DNA of 64,000 bases from Lamellibrachia columna (GCA_963662155.1 OY759261.1:39024496-39088495), one strand, 5' to 3'. Numbered from the stretch's first letter, positions 47,740 to 60,499 are shown. Numbers and translations: made by a program. The notes: generated by a model from the letters alone, not told the origin.

Positions 47740-48275
47740 CTCTGGTGGGGTGGGCCGTCAGACCACAGTACAACATAAATATGTCACTGCACAAAAAAGA
47801 CTTGCTTTGTCTCCAATAAACCCATACAAGACCTAATAATTATGTCACAGCCTATCTGGCGAACCATCGCAAAGTTGAAATGTCTAAAATCAAGCAGTTC
47901 TACAAGACTATTGGCAATCCCATCATCTCACAGATCTATAACAGACAGGGCAACAACTAATTTTACCCAACTTCTTTGTATAATACTCTCAGGAGACGAA
48001 CATATCAACCCTGTGACAATATCTTAAGTTATCCCAAAACTAACTATTAGTTTAAGGTTTCTATATACTCCTGCCACTCATCTAGCACCAATAATCCATG
48101 ATAATTCCAATCGTCAGTCGGCTATCGTCAAGTTTCTGACGTCTAAAACGAAGCAAATGTTACTGCCATTTTCAAGAAGGGTAGCAGGGCAGAAACATAC
48201 CATTACAGACCAATCTCATCAACACCTGTGGTCCCCAAACTACTAGAACACAGGGTGTGAGTCATCATGAATCAA
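47740..48275 (+). mobile_element. LINE fragment with internal deletion
   Basis: Two separate pieces of one LINE. First, about 47,842-48,027 with LLCIILSGDEHINP, the LLSGD(V/I)xxNPGP-like block near the start of many CR1/Jockey ORF2 proteins. Then about 48,155-48,260 with NVTAIFKKGSRAETYHYRPI, SSTPVVPKLLEHRV, the first RT block. The endonuclease between them is missing. Lies directly at the right border of unit B. Confidence 0.7.
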
Positions 48276-48461
48276 AGAGGGGAATGTAGGTGACATGCCG
48301 CACCCATTCGTTGTATCGAACATCAACATGTTACTGTGCTGGCGTGGTTGTAATAGATACGCCGGGCCGAAATCAAGTTTACACGTAGCAGAAGAAGTCA
48401 GCCATGCGTTTCTTCTTTTTCACACACCCACGGCACTATGGGTGATTGCAATTGTGATTAT

Positions 48462-48463
48462 GC

Positions 48464-48500
<37 letters not shown>

Positions 48501-48502
48501 GG
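48462..48502. repeat. (TGCG)n microsatellite
   Basis: About 10 TGCG units followed by GGCTTGTGTGTGTGG. Confidence 0.95.
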
Positions 48503-48654
48503 CTTGTGTGTGTGGTAGACACAGAAGCCAACACCTGTATTAGGGACACGTCAAAGTCACTACGTAGCATAAGTGAATCACAAGGTCATATACAAATTAC
48601 GTACGCAAGCAGTAACAGTGATTTGTGCACGGTGTTCGTACATGGTCTCTGTGC

Positions 48655-49262
48655 TGCTGCGTATCGTAGGCCATACACTGTGTACCGTAGGCCCTACACT
48701 CTGTACCGTAGGCCCTACACTGTGTACCGTAGGCCCTACACTGCGCACCGTAGGCCCTATGCTGCGTACCGTAGGCCCTACACTGCGTACCGTAGGCCCT
48801 ACACTGTGTACCGTAGGCCCTACACTGTGTACCGTAGGTCCTACACTGTGTACCGTAGGCCCTATGCTGTGTACCGTAGGCCCTACACTGCGTACCGTAT
48901 GCCCTACACTGTGTACCGTAGGCCATACACTGTGTACCGTAGGCCCTACACTGTGTACCGTAGGCCCTACATTGTGTACCGTAGGCCCTACAATGTGTAC
49001 CGTAGGCCCTAAAATTTGTACCGTAGGCCCTACACTGTGTACCGTAGGCCATACACTGTGTACTGTATGCCATACACTGTGTACCGTAGGCCCTACACTG
49101 TGTACCGTAGGCCCTACACTGTGTACCATAGGCCCTACACTGTGTACCGTAGGCCCTACACTGCGTACCGTAGGCCCTACACTGTGTACCGTAGACCCTA
49201 CACTGCGTACCGTAGGCCCTACACTGCGTACCGTAGGCCCTACACTGCGTACCGTGGGACGT
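48655..49262. repeat. 21-bp minisatellite
   Basis: About 29 copies of CCGTAGGCCCTACACTGTGTA with C/T, G/A variants. 21 is a multiple of 3, so several frames on both strands stay open (YRRPYTV, LCTVGPT, SVGPTVH, AYGTQCR); the longest is 286 codons on minus. The unit contains the near-palindrome TAGGGCCTA-like GTAGGCCCTAC. Confidence 0.96.
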
Positions 49263-49479
49263 ACACTGGGCAGGCACGTCGGCCGCAAGTGGCACTGCCG
49301 GAACAGAAACAGTAAAAATAACATGAGTAAGAAACACAGCTAGGCAATACATTACGGCGGAGCGAGTAGAGTGTGCCCAGTTCCACCGCCAGTGGCATTG
49401 GCCATATGTAAAATACATCGACAGAATACACAATACGGAGGAAACATCTGCGTACATGTACCGTTGTTTTATTAATACA

Positions 49480-50160
49480 GTACACTACAATACACTATAA
49501 TAATACTTGATTCGTTCGACCACGAAATTACAGTGCCGATCGACACTTACAACACGATAGAAACAAACCTTGAACACTACGTCTAGAGTTGGGCACATCA
49601 CACATACGGTATAAATCACAGGATATTTAATCACATATTTGTGTCTAATTTAGCGTTAATAATTGAAATGGCAGAGGGTAAAAAAGAATACTTGTAGCGG
49701 ATTGTCTTGATGTTAGGGAGTAAATGTTTGCTGCTTCTGTGAATGAGCCGTGAATAAAATGTGCGGGATGTGAGGGGTCTTGGAGTATCTGACAAGCTTT
49801 AAGTAACATATTCCCTCGATACAAAGATTGGAAAATATGATTGGCTATATGTATGACTTTATAATGACTTGACTTTACCCTTGATCATGTTTTGCAACAT
49901 TCCCACCACAAACAAGCTGCCCCAAAAATATATAGTGCTGAAAATGACTGCATTACAAAACATCAGATGAAGACCCGCATTGACTCCACATACTTCTTGA
50001 GCTTCCTGAGTTACATCCATGAATTTACTTTAATCATGCTCTCAGTGTTCTAATTCCAATTAAGATTTGAATCAATCACAATACCCAGGTATGTGTAAGT
50101 ACCATCTCTTACCACCTCTTCTCCCTTAATGCAGACAGGTAGGAGGTGTTTGCTTTCCTC
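49480..50160 (-). mobile_element. LINE RT C-terminal relic, minus strand
   Basis: From 50,145 downward: LPVCIKGEEVVRDGTYTYLG, IVIDSNLNWN, then after a stop LRKLKKYVESMRVF. The order TYLGIxIDxxLxW and LRKLKxFxV matches the post-thumb part of a LINE RT. The 3' part continues to about 49,600 with stops. It abuts the degraded EGF exon and may have removed its start. Confidence 0.7.
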
Positions 50161-50169
50161 TAAACACAA

Positions 50170-50348
50170 TAAAGTGTCGCCATCTAGCGAGAACAACGTC
50201 ACGTGTGTCAACCAAGAACAAAGCTACGTGTGTCAACCGAGATCGACGTTATGTGTGTCAACCAAGATCGACGTTACGTGTGTCAACCATGATCGACGTT
50301 ACAACAGTCAGTGTACGTCCGGATGGTCTAGTCCCAGTTGCACCGTCG
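50170..50348 (+). pseudogene. EGF-like exon 1, degraded, with 25-bp expansion
   Basis: The right part is a normal EGF end, NSQCTSGWSSPSCTVG with a GTAGGT donor. The left part lacks an acceptor and the first two cysteines (SPSSENNVTC where the other exons have TCSDRPCKNNAGC). Inside lie four 25-bp copies beginning at 50,201, 50,226, 50,251 and 50,276 (ACGTGTGTCAACC). Three extra copies add 75 bp, which keeps the reading frame. The lost 5' end faces a LINE relic. Confidence 0.7.
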
Positions 50349-51238
50349 GTAGGTTAGCATGTGGCATTAATGTGGCTAGATCATTAATAGGAGATCCTCC
50401 TGTTGGACATTACATAACGTACGACTAGTATGAGGAAGGTAAGGAAGAAGATAATCATCGGTACGGAAGTGTTCCATTTGATGCATTCTCTAATCAACTT
50501 TTATAGAAACGTAACCATGTAAAATGAAAAAATTTATCACACAAGGCGATTACTTGAAAACGAAACAGGATAGCTGAAAAATTGGCAACATGTTTGGACA
50601 TCTCCAAAAATCAGGAGTGTGGGAACATCTGATAATGTGCTTGGCAGTCAACATTTCGTGTTTGTTTTGTCGGTGGATGTCGTGGTTATTGTTATTAATA
50701 TATCATGCACTAAAACGTTACCTCAAAAACTAGCAACGTCCCATATTGGAAAGGTAAAACTAAACATTAATTTACTGTAATCAAGAACGCCCGCACACGC
50801 ACCCACACACAATTTATGTAAGTTTCGCATGGGTGCCTCATATCTTATGGATGAAATTATGATATAAACCGTAGAAAGGAAACGTAGCCGACAATATTTA
50901 AATAGTTGGGCTTCCACTAGCCAGAACTAGTTTAGTATACCACCAACGCCACCTAGTGATTATTACTTAACTCATCATATCAATTGTAGTGAACGAACCC
51001 ACACTCCACCACAGTGGCGCCACTCATCATACCACCACTGCCACAACTTGATTACCAATTCAAAATGGACAGTTATGGATAGCGCTTAACTTATCCTTTA
51101 GGATACATACAAGCGAGTCTCACTGAACCCACGACGCCGGTATCAGGTGATGTTAGCAATGACGTGCACTAACAAATCAAAAAGACTGAGGAATCACAAA
51201 CCAATGAAATAACTAAATCACCTTTATTAATGTTTCAG
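50349..51238. other. Intron between EGF exons 1 and 2
   Basis: Shares ordered words with the intron 51,353-52,838 and the sequence after 52,953 (for example TTTTATAGAAA-CGTAACCAT and GATTATTACTTAACTCAT), showing that exon and intron were duplicated together. Confidence 0.75.
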
Positions 51239-51352
51239 GTCACGTAACGTGCAGCGATCGTCCTTGTAAGAACAACGCTGGGTGCTTCTACCGAGATCGA
51301 GGTTACGAATGTCGGTGTACTTCCGGATGGTCTGGTCCCAGTTGCACCGTCG
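51239..51352 (+). CDS. EGF-like exon 2, intact
   Basis: 114 bp, phase 1-1, acceptor TTAATGTTTCAG, donor GTACGT. Encodes one EGF domain with all six cysteines: TCSDRPCKNNAGCFYRDRGY then ECRCTSGWSGPSCTV. Spacing fits CX4CX5CX8CXCX8C. EGF modules are extracellular and often follow NIDO domains in matrix proteins. It can be spliced from NIDO exon 4 (phase 1) and on to EGF exon 3. Confidence 0.85.
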
Positions 51353-52314
51353 GTACGTAGACAAGCGGTAATAATGCAGGTATGCCAAATTATATAATTA
51401 GGAAGAAGGAAATCTTTATCTTGGACATGACAATACGGGCCGAATAATATGAGGTGGATGGGGCAGGAGAGAACCATAAGTACGGAAATGTTCCAATTCA
51501 TGCGTTCTCTAGCCAACTTTTATAGAAAACGTAACCATATAAAACGACACATGTGTCGCACACATGTAATTATTTTATTACGTTCACAGTTGTGCAGGAA
51601 TTGGTGCAAAACGAAGGCGTTTGTGTGAAAACGAAGCAGGATAAATGACAAAATTGGAAACAGTGGGATATCTCCTCATGATAATATGCTTTGGCAGTCA
51701 ACATTTCCTGTTTGTTTTGTCGGTGGAAGTCGTAGTTGGTTTCGGTTATTTTATTTTTATTAATATATCATGCACTAAAACATTACCTTATGAAACTAGC
51801 AACGTCCCATATTTGGAAAGTAAAAATTAAACATTAATTTACTTTAAACAATAACGCACGCTAGCATGCGCACGATTCACGTAGGTGCCTCATACTTATC
51901 GATGAAATGTTGTCAGTAAAAGTGCAAAGGAAAGGTCGCCAACAATATTTAAATAGTTGTGCTTCTTCCAGGTAGAACTAGGTTAGTATACCACCAACGC
52001 CACCTAGTGATTATTACTTAACTCATTATATCAGTTGTAGTGAAAGAAGCCACACTCCCCAACAGTTGTGGCAGTGTTGAACTGGTGAGTGGTGCCACTG
52101 GTGGGGAAATTTGAATGACATCATACCATCGTTTGAGTAAGTCGAAATTGGATTATGTTAAATGCATGTATTGTTGGCTTCATACTGTGGAAACGTATTG
52201 CCCAAGTCAAAGCCGGTTTTGTTTGAAGAAGTAACAGTTACTCTTTACTACTACCAGAAACGCTGTTGAAACTGCATGATTAGGTGACACAATGTATTAC
52301 ACCTACAACGGTAA

Positions 52315-52440
<126 letters not shown>

Positions 52441-52838
52441 CCGAGCTACGAAATATTCGTCAAACGTCTGAATTAGTTCCTTGTAACGACACGTACGCTC
52501 CAGAACAGAAGATGAAAGGACTACGGGGAAACGTCTCTGTACTGTGCTACATATTTAATTGTTTCTATATCGCTCAGATATTAATTGTTATTACTCTCAC
52601 CCAAAATTATGCTTTACATTATATCTCAAACGTTTAATTCGCGTTAATCTTTGTATATGCACCATAATGTGGTGATTGACGACACAGTCGGGGAGTGAGA
52701 TGTTTGTTATATAGCGCTTATCTTATCCTTTTAGGTACATACACGCCTGTTTCGGCTAGCCCATGATGCAGTTATCACTTGATATTTGCAAAGAATGAAA
52801 ACAATGAAATAAATTAGCAAAATTTGTTAATGTTTCAG

Positions 52839-52952
52839 GTCAATTAACGTGCAGCGATAATCCTAGTAAGAACAACGCTATGTGCATCAATCGATATCGA
52901 GGTTACGAATGTCGGTGTACGTCCGGATGGTCTGGTCCCACTTGCACCGTCG
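52839..52952 (+). CDS. EGF-like exon 3, second Cys lost
   Basis: 114 bp, phase 1-1, acceptor TTAATGTTTCAG, donor GTAAGT. Reads LTCSDNPSKNNAMCINRYRG then YECRCTSGWSGPTCTV. Cys 2 is Ser (CCT AGT AAG where exon 2 has CCT TGT AAG), so the C2-C4 pairing is lost. Splice sites and frame are intact, so the exon can still be included. Confidence 0.8.
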
Positions 52953-53358
52953 GTAAGTAGGCATGCAACAATACCACAGGTGTGCCAAATTATATAATTT
53001 GAAGGAAAGAGATTCTTCTCTTGGAGATGACATAAAGGACGAATAATATGAGTACGGAAATGTTCCATTTCATGCATTTCTAGCCAACTTTTATAGAAAA
53101 TGTAACCATGTAAAATGACACGTTTCGTACATTTATAATTATTTCATTTTATGTTACATGATTTACATATAAGTGTAACCAGTGAGTATGCATTGCATAC
53201 TGAACAAAAGAGAACGAAGAGTGTCATGGAAATACTGGCCTAGGCTGTTTAATGGCTGTCAATATAATATAAAGACAAAACCGAGTGGGTTATGTTATTT
53301 ATGTTTTTATTAGTCTATCATGCACTAAAATATTACCTTTAAAAACGAGCAATTTGGA

Positions 53359-53999
<641 letters not shown>

Positions 54000-54087
54000 T
54001 TTATATATAGTGTTTATATATAATGTTTAAATAGGTTCGGAATCAGCTGATCTTTTAGCTGAGATGAGTATTCTTGTGTCGTCATGT

Positions 54088-54120
54088 TGCTCGTCATGTT
54101 GCTCGTCATGTTGCTCGCGT
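54088..54120. repeat. 12-bp triplication
   Basis: GTCATGTTGCTC three times in tandem, flanked by single bases. Confidence 0.9.
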
Positions 54121-54394
54121 GCTCAATAGATATATAGCGTCTATTCAATCATCATCAACACTCAAAGTATGTACTATGTATGAATGATTTGTTGAATAAA
54201 TGAATGAATGGACGAATGTTTATACGTGTGTTTGCGTGTGCGTGCGTGTGTGTGCGGGCTTGTTTGTGTGCCAAATATGATATATAATGATAAAATAATC
54301 ATTGAAGTATAATTGGATATATCATATATATAAATATATATATATATACGTATGTTTAATACATTTTTGGGTTTTTTCTGCGCCAATGAAAAAG

Positions 54395-54399
<5 letters not shown>

Positions 54400-54467
<68 letters not shown>
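54400..54467. repeat. (AT)n microsatellite
   Basis: TA tract of about 68 bp shortly before the last exon. Confidence 0.97.
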
Positions 54468-54470
<3 letters not shown>

Positions 54471-54553
54471 CTGTGCACCTTTTAGAAACTGGCATCCACG
54501 AACCTTCTGGACACGAGTAACATTGAATCAATCAGTTTGTCGTTTCCACGCAG

Positions 54554-54684
54554 GACCTAACAACGAGACAAATGAAGACTCCGTAGTTACAGGACATCAA
54601 GGCAGGGCAACTTGCTATAGAACAGACGCCTGCCAAGTTGTGCCCGGCGTAGACGCATGTATTGTGTATATCCATAATCCATAG
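54554..54684 (+). CDS. Last exon of the NIDO-EGF gene
   Basis: Acceptor TCGTTTCCACGCAG, phase 1 in. Reads PNNETNEDSVVTGHQGRATC, YRTDACQVVPGVDACIVYIH and NP, then TAG (54,682-54,684). Three cysteines, no membrane span, so the product is secreted. AATAAA sits at 54,689-54,694, five bases after the stop. Exons 4, EGF2, EGF3 and this one add up to a multiple of 3 (501 coding nt), giving a 356-residue protein with exons 1-3. I recognise no named domain in the tail. Confidence 0.7.
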
Positions 54685-54688
54685 TCGT

Positions 54689-54694
54689 AATAAA
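54689..54694 (+). terminator. Poly(A) signal of the NIDO-EGF gene
   Basis: AATAAA directly after the stop codon, followed by T-rich TTCTTTATTTG. Confidence 0.65.
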
Positions 54695-54699
54695 TTCTT

Positions 54700-55530
54700 T
54701 ATTTGTCTGCCAAAAGTTCGATCTGCGTTAGCGTATGATACTATACATGCAGGCAAAACCTAATCTCATCCACACAAATGTTTATATCAATATTTGGCCA
54801 GACCAATTTAGTATTTATGCGCTATATATATTTGCTATTCGCTGTAAAGAATATATGCAAATAACTATTCAGATCACTGTTATTTACATCTACATTCCCT
54901 TTTTATCAAGTGCACGTGTGTATTATTGTTCACACGATTCAACATTCTTATCGTATTATTGTAATGTGAACATATGAACATAGTTTCATATGAAGCATAG
55001 CAACTACTACTAAACTTGGGGCTTGTTTTACGAACGCCCCTGATCAGTCGATGCTGTCGAAGTACACTGATTGCACTAAGGTTATCTAAAAAAAAAACAG
55101 TTTTGTCATGGTGTCTTGACGAAATATTCACGTAAACGGCATAGTATGTGGTGAAGGATTAATCGATATAATGTATATTTATGCAAAATAACAACACAAA
55201 TCCAGCGTAGATTAAAATAGGCCAAAGCATGAGATTTAGATTTATTAATTAAGGAGCAGGAAATTAGGCAAGCATACACCGTCAAAATAAGATACATAAA
55301 AAAATCTCAGCAAGCATGCCGGCCCCCAAAAGGTGTTTACACATAATTAGTAACTCATGCCTATCAGCTACCCACTACCAGTACTATCTGTACCACTACT
55401 GACTTAAATACAATTCACATGGTATCGGTGGGGGTCACTCCGCCACTAAGTCACCCTCTGTGACCGACCCCCATCATAATTATACTCACTGGCAGCTATC
55501 CTCCATTCCTTTGCGCGTGCAAAGCAGGTA
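54700..55530. other. Intergenic stretch
   Basis: No exon or repeat supported. 55,300-55,530 has a higher GC content but no readable frame of note. Confidence 0.4.
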
Positions 55531-55539
55531 GAGATGCAG

Positions 55540-56210
55540 TTGTTGACCCCGCCGCTGTCAGGGTCTCGACTACACCCCCTCCCCCGCCTTGCCCACAGTT
55601 CAAACCTAGCTAACACTTCGCCGCTGTCAGAGTATCAACCACATTCGAACAGTGGATCTGCAACGTATAAACAATAAAACCGATAATAGTTGCGGACTCT
55701 GCCACTGTCAGAGTCTTGACCACATCGTCACACAACAAACCCCTAAGAGCTGCTGACGAGGCTGCTGCAATTCTGAAACTATGACCCTTAAAAACTTTAC
55801 TTCTCAACTCACGGAATTCCAGCAGGCGCTTTAATATTGTATCACACTCTCTCCGCAGCATTGTAGTGCCTGCCTAGAACCCCTAACCGGGGAAAATTAT
55901 CTACGTAATGTGGCAGGATAAATGGATGTGCCCACAATACACTGGCCATTTACTTGTAGTGATTGCGAACCCGACTAACTACTGTGCTTAAAATGCATCC
56001 ACCGTAATACCACTACATACTGACACCAGTTTAAACTGTTAACTCAATGTACTAGCAACAATCACCACAATTTAAGATGATAGCTAGAGCCTCTGCCTCA
56101 GTCAGAGCCTCGGTTACATCCCAACTCAATGTACCTGCAACATTCACAATAATTAAACTATCATTTCTGCCACTGTCAAGAGTATCAGCGACATTGTCAC
56201 ACCATGCACC
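55540..56210 (-). repeat. Degenerate repeats of a recombinase segment
   Basis: The word CTGTCAGAGTCTTGACCACA and variants recur at about 55,556, 55,624, 55,696, 56,098 and 56,176. One of these is the KTLTVAES part of the recombinase relic; the others surround it. Confidence 0.6.
55690..55861 (-). pseudogene. Tyrosine recombinase relic (Crypton/DIRS-like)
   Basis: Minus-strand frame RECDTILKRLLEFRELRSKV, then FKGHSFRIAAASSAALRGLL, CDDVVKTLT. The GHSFRI(G)AA(T/S)xAA motif is box II of tyrosine recombinases (H-x-x-R is changed to HSFR as usual in this group), followed by G.(S/C)DD.(I/V). Only this part is present; the catalytic Tyr region is replaced by repeats. The family assignment beyond tyrosine recombinase is a guess. 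Confidence 0.6.
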
Positions 56211-56500
56211 TACAACATATAAGCGACAGTTCTGGTACGTGTAGATTTATGGCCGCTTCCAGCGGACCATCCATGGGGAGCAACCAAGCCAGCCCCTTGA
56301 TCAATTGTTGAAGGTGTGGTGTAGAAGCAGGTACCGCAGCTAACTGCTGGCTCGACGGCGCCATCGGTGTCGCTGCCTGGCTGCCACTTGTGGTAGCATT
56401 TGAAATTATTAATTGTGGTACCCAGGACCAGCTGTGTCATTACATATCATGAACTACCATTAAAACATAACCAAACATTAACGTTCGGTCACCTATATTA
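56210..56500. other. Unassigned stretch
   Basis: A minus-strand open frame (56,210-56,440) has no recognisable domain or splice context. GC-richer than its surroundings. Confidence 0.35.
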
Positions 56501-56502
56501 TA

Positions 56503-58470
56503 ATGAAAAGTGTGCCATTTACACTAGATGGCTTAAATAGTACATGGAATGCAAAAACTTCTCCATTTGTCGCACGGAATATAAAAGGTTCTACAATTGT
56601 GCCATTTACACTGCATGCCTTAATAACACTTGTTTTCCAATTACAACGCAAAACATATTTACATCCATTTTCTCACTGCAAGGGGTAACAACACTATTCC
56701 GCCTCGTCTGCATGAAATAGTAAAATTTCAGTAATTTTCCACTTTATGGATTCACCCGATTTTCCATATACACAGCATGGAATATAGAAACTCCTCCGTT
56801 TCAACGCACGGAATGCAATTGTGCCATTTACAATGCATGGCTTAACAAAAGTTATCTTCCATTTACACCGCATCGAAATAACAAACCTTCTCCATATCAC
56901 TTCTCCGCTTACACTGCATGGAATACAATTGTGCCATTTACAATGCCTGGGTTAACAAAAGTTACCTTTCATATACACCGTATGGAAATAACAAAAACGT
57001 CTTTATACCACTGCATGGATAACCCTATTGCATGGGTTTACCCAACATCTCCGTGTACACCACACGGACTACCGAAACTGCTCCGTTTACACCGTACGGA
57101 ATACAATTGTGCCATTTACACCACATGGCTTAACAAAAGTTAATTTCAATTTACACTGCATGGAAATAACAAAACTTCTCCATATCACTTCTCTGTTTAC
57201 CCCGCACGGAATACAGAAACCCCTCCGTTTTCACCGCATGGAATACAATTGTGCCATTTACACCGCATGGCCTTTTCCGTTTACACCGCACGGAATCCAG
57301 AAACTCCTCAGTTTTCGCCGCACGGAATACAATTGTGCCATTTACTCCACATGGCTTAGCAAAAGTTATCTTTTTATTTATACCGCTTGGAAATAACAAA
57401 GCCTGTCCATAACACTTTCCGTTTTCACCTTATGGGCTGCATAAACTGCTCCGTTTATAACGCACGGAATAGAATTGTGCCATTTACACCGCATGGCTTA
57501 ACAAAAGTTAATTTCCATTTACACCGCATGGAAATAACAAAGCTTCTCCATAACACTTTCCGTTTTCACCGCACGGACTACATAAATTGCTAAGTTTACA
57601 CCGCACGGAATGTAATCGTGCCATTTACACCGCATGGCTTAACAAAAAATTATTTCCATTTACACCGCATGGAAATAACAAAACTTCTCTATATCACTTT
57701 CCGTTTACATCGCACGGAATGTAATTGTGCCATTTACACCGCATAGCTTAACAAAAGTTAATTTCCATTTACACCGCATGGAAATAACAAAGCTTCTCCA
57801 TAACACATTCCGTTTTCACCGCACGGACTACAGAAATTGTTCCGTTTACACCGTACGGAATGTAATTGTGCCATTTACACCGCATGGCATAACAAAAATT
57901 AATTTCCATTTACACTGCATGGAAATAATAAAACTTCTCCAGATCACTTTCCGTTTACACCGCACGGAATGTAATTGTGCCATTTACACCGCATGGCTTA
58001 ACAAAAGTTAATTTCCATTTACACCACTTAGAAATAACAAAACTTCTCCATATCGCTTCTCCGTTAACATCGCACGGAATATGGAAACCCCTCCATTTTC
58101 ACAGTACGGAATACAAATGTGTCATTTACACCACATGGCTTAGCAAAAGTTATATTTGTATTTAGTAACAAAAACTTCTCCCTATCACTGGATGGATTAC
58201 CTAAATTTGCAACCGCTTACTCACAGCATTGGTTAACAAAACTGTTCCGCTTCCACTGCACGGATTAGTTAAATTTTCAATATTCTTACTGCATGGCTTA
58301 ATCCAATTTTCCCGTTTACACCGCATGAAATAGAAAAACTCCTCCATTTACACCGCACGGAATACATTTGTGCCATTTACACTGCATGGTTTATCCAAAG
58401 TTATTTTCCATTTACCACCCATGGAAATAAACAAAACTAGTTTTCTTAGTACAATTTTCCAATATTTTCC
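56503..58470 (+). repeat. Satellite of about 110/140-bp units
   Basis: More than 15 diverged units made of smaller blocks: TGTGCCATTTACACCGCATG-GCTTAACAAAAGTTA, TTTCCATTTACACCGCATGG and AAATAACAAAACTTCTCCAT. Spacing between TGTGCC words is about 110 or 140 bp. The block (T/C)CATTTACACCGCATGG recurs inside each unit, so the unit itself arose from a shorter repeat. Confidence 0.9.
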
Positions 58471-58559
58471 ACTGAGTGGTGTGACCCAACTTCTCCCTCC
58501 CGGGCACGTAATACAAAACCTTCTTCGTTGACAACCAACGGAATACAGAAACCTCTCTG

Positions 58560-59180
58560 TTTATACTGATCAGGGTGGTTTGTGCCTTATGTAATAATAG
58601 TATTACTAATATAATATGCCGCTTTCACAAAAGCTGAAAACACTTTTGCACATGGGATCTCTAGCGAACCAAGTGCCCAACATTTCATAAATGGAGTGAG
58701 AAGGTGTAAGAAGTAGTTGTTTACAGTTAATGAATTACAAATATCGAACGATGGAAATGTGGCTATCGAAACGAGGCTAGCACCAAAATGTGCCTTAAAA
58801 GAAAGAGTGCCTTTAAAAAGCTTCACTGTACATTAATAAGCAACACTTTAAATGTACAAAACTCACGAGGCAGTTCAATTACTTTCCTCTAGTGATCATT
58901 GCGAACAGTAGCGGACATTGTTGTCTGATAAAGCAAAATGTGGTGTATTTACCAAATGCACAGATGTGTCGTACCAGTAAGGCCATCTGGCGACGAATGA
59001 CGAACAAAATATACGTAACTATGTCTTAAAAAACCTGTCTATGCATCACATTTCCTCGAAAAAATTAACTGTGTCAGACGTCTGATACTCCCAGTAACCA
59101 ATTTACCATTTTATTTCAGATCAACGAATATTGGATCAATGTTCTCACTAATGATACTACCACGAAACCTGACTTGGTAA
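58560..59180. other. Stretch without a supported feature
   Basis: Mixed sequence between two satellites, no credible exon. Confidence 0.4.
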
Positions 59181-59189
59181 ACCAACCCT

Positions 59190-59755
59190 TCGTGATCATC
59201 TTTAATAACACGTACACTGTAGGGGCCAATATGACCAATATGCTAACTCGACCATTTCCACCGTCTGGCTAATAAGACAAAATATTAATATGCCATGTAC
59301 ACCGTAGGGAACAATATGCTAATTCGACCATTTCCATCGTCTGGCTGAATAAGACAAATTAAACGTACCATGCCCTGTACACCGTAGGGACCAACACCAT
59401 AATTCGATCATTTCCACCATATGGCTGAATAAGACAAATGAAAATGCACAAGCTCTACACACCGTAGGGATCGATATCATAATTCGACCATTTCCACAGT
59501 ATGGCTGAATAAGACAAATTAAAATGAGCATGCCCTGTACACCGTATAGACTGATATCACGAAGTGACCATTTTCATAGTATGTCTGAATAAGACAAATT
59601 AAAACAAACATGCCCTGCACACCCAAGGGACAGTATTACATACCGACCATTTCCACTGAATGGTTTAATAAGACAAATTAAAGTTAACGTGCCCTATACA
59701 CCGTGGGGACCAACATCACAAAACTACTATCTCCACCGTAGGCGCAATTGTCACG
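59190..59755 (+). repeat. 80-bp satellite
   Basis: About 7 diverged units: GCCCTGTACACCGTAGGGAC, AATTCGACCATTTCCACCGT, ATGGCTGAATAAGACAAATT. TGAATAAG words lie at 59,346, 59,426, 59,506 and 59,586, exactly 80 bp apart. It shares the ACACCG(T/C) motif with the preceding satellite. Confidence 0.92.
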
Positions 59756-60078
59756 CTCATCCACAGTTCGAAATTTCCCCGAGCATTGTAATGAACTCCA
59801 TCACGACGGAAGATCTTAACGCAACGGTACTGCCCCGATAACCCTGGAAAGCGATCCAGCAATCCAACCCTCGCGGACAGACTCTGCACTGGCACAAAAC
59901 GTACCTCGGTCGAGGCGACCTAGCGCCCTAACCAATACCCGTGGCTTTCTCCCAAAACTGACCAAAGGTTTAGCAACCATCGTCAAATTAATAGTGCAAT
60001 TCTACTCACGTACGACGGCTAACGGTGCGGTATTGCGCCCGCCCCGAATGTGCGTAAATAACGAATACGTTTCTCAGC

Positions 60079-60360
60079 TCAGGAGTCGAAGTTCACAAAA
60101 TGGCGGTTGTCCGGCGTCAGTCTTCGCAAAAGACACTCACCTGAAACACCCTTCCGAAAAATCCTTATAAGATCACGTAACAGTAAACCGAACAACAAAA
60201 CTGATTTTGCAATAAAATCAACAAATTCAGCGATAGCGATTAACCAGTAACAATAGAAATTCCGAAATACTTGCAGCGCAAAGGTCTCACAACGACACAA
60301 GCTGACTTGGAAATCGAGAGAGGCTGGGTCTAGGTCACGTGGTTGCTTATATAGCCCATT
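60079..60360 (-). promoter_or_regulatory. Candidate minus-strand promoter and first exon
   Basis: On minus, a TATATAAGC (about 60,346-60,355) is followed by a CACGTG E-box-like site, then an open frame without ATG (TFALQVFRNFYCYWLIAIAE) that runs into TTTCAGGTGAGT, a strong donor, at about 60,137-60,142. The region (59,760-60,420) is GC-richer than its surroundings. No downstream exon was found on minus. It could be an LTR or 5' end of a mobile element instead. Confidence 0.3.
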
Positions 60361-60499
60361 GTATCCCTACGCGTGAGCGAGTAATTAAGCTAATACTCTC
60401 TCTACCATAAAAGGTCTAACCTCAAATCGCCTTCATCGCCTTGTTATCTCGCATAAATCCTTTATGTGCCGATGTCACATCAATTCATTTTCAGCACAT

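Noticed and set aside
48597..49457. 286-codon minus-strand frame
   Set aside because: 21-bp repeat artefact; competing frames of similar length on both strands.
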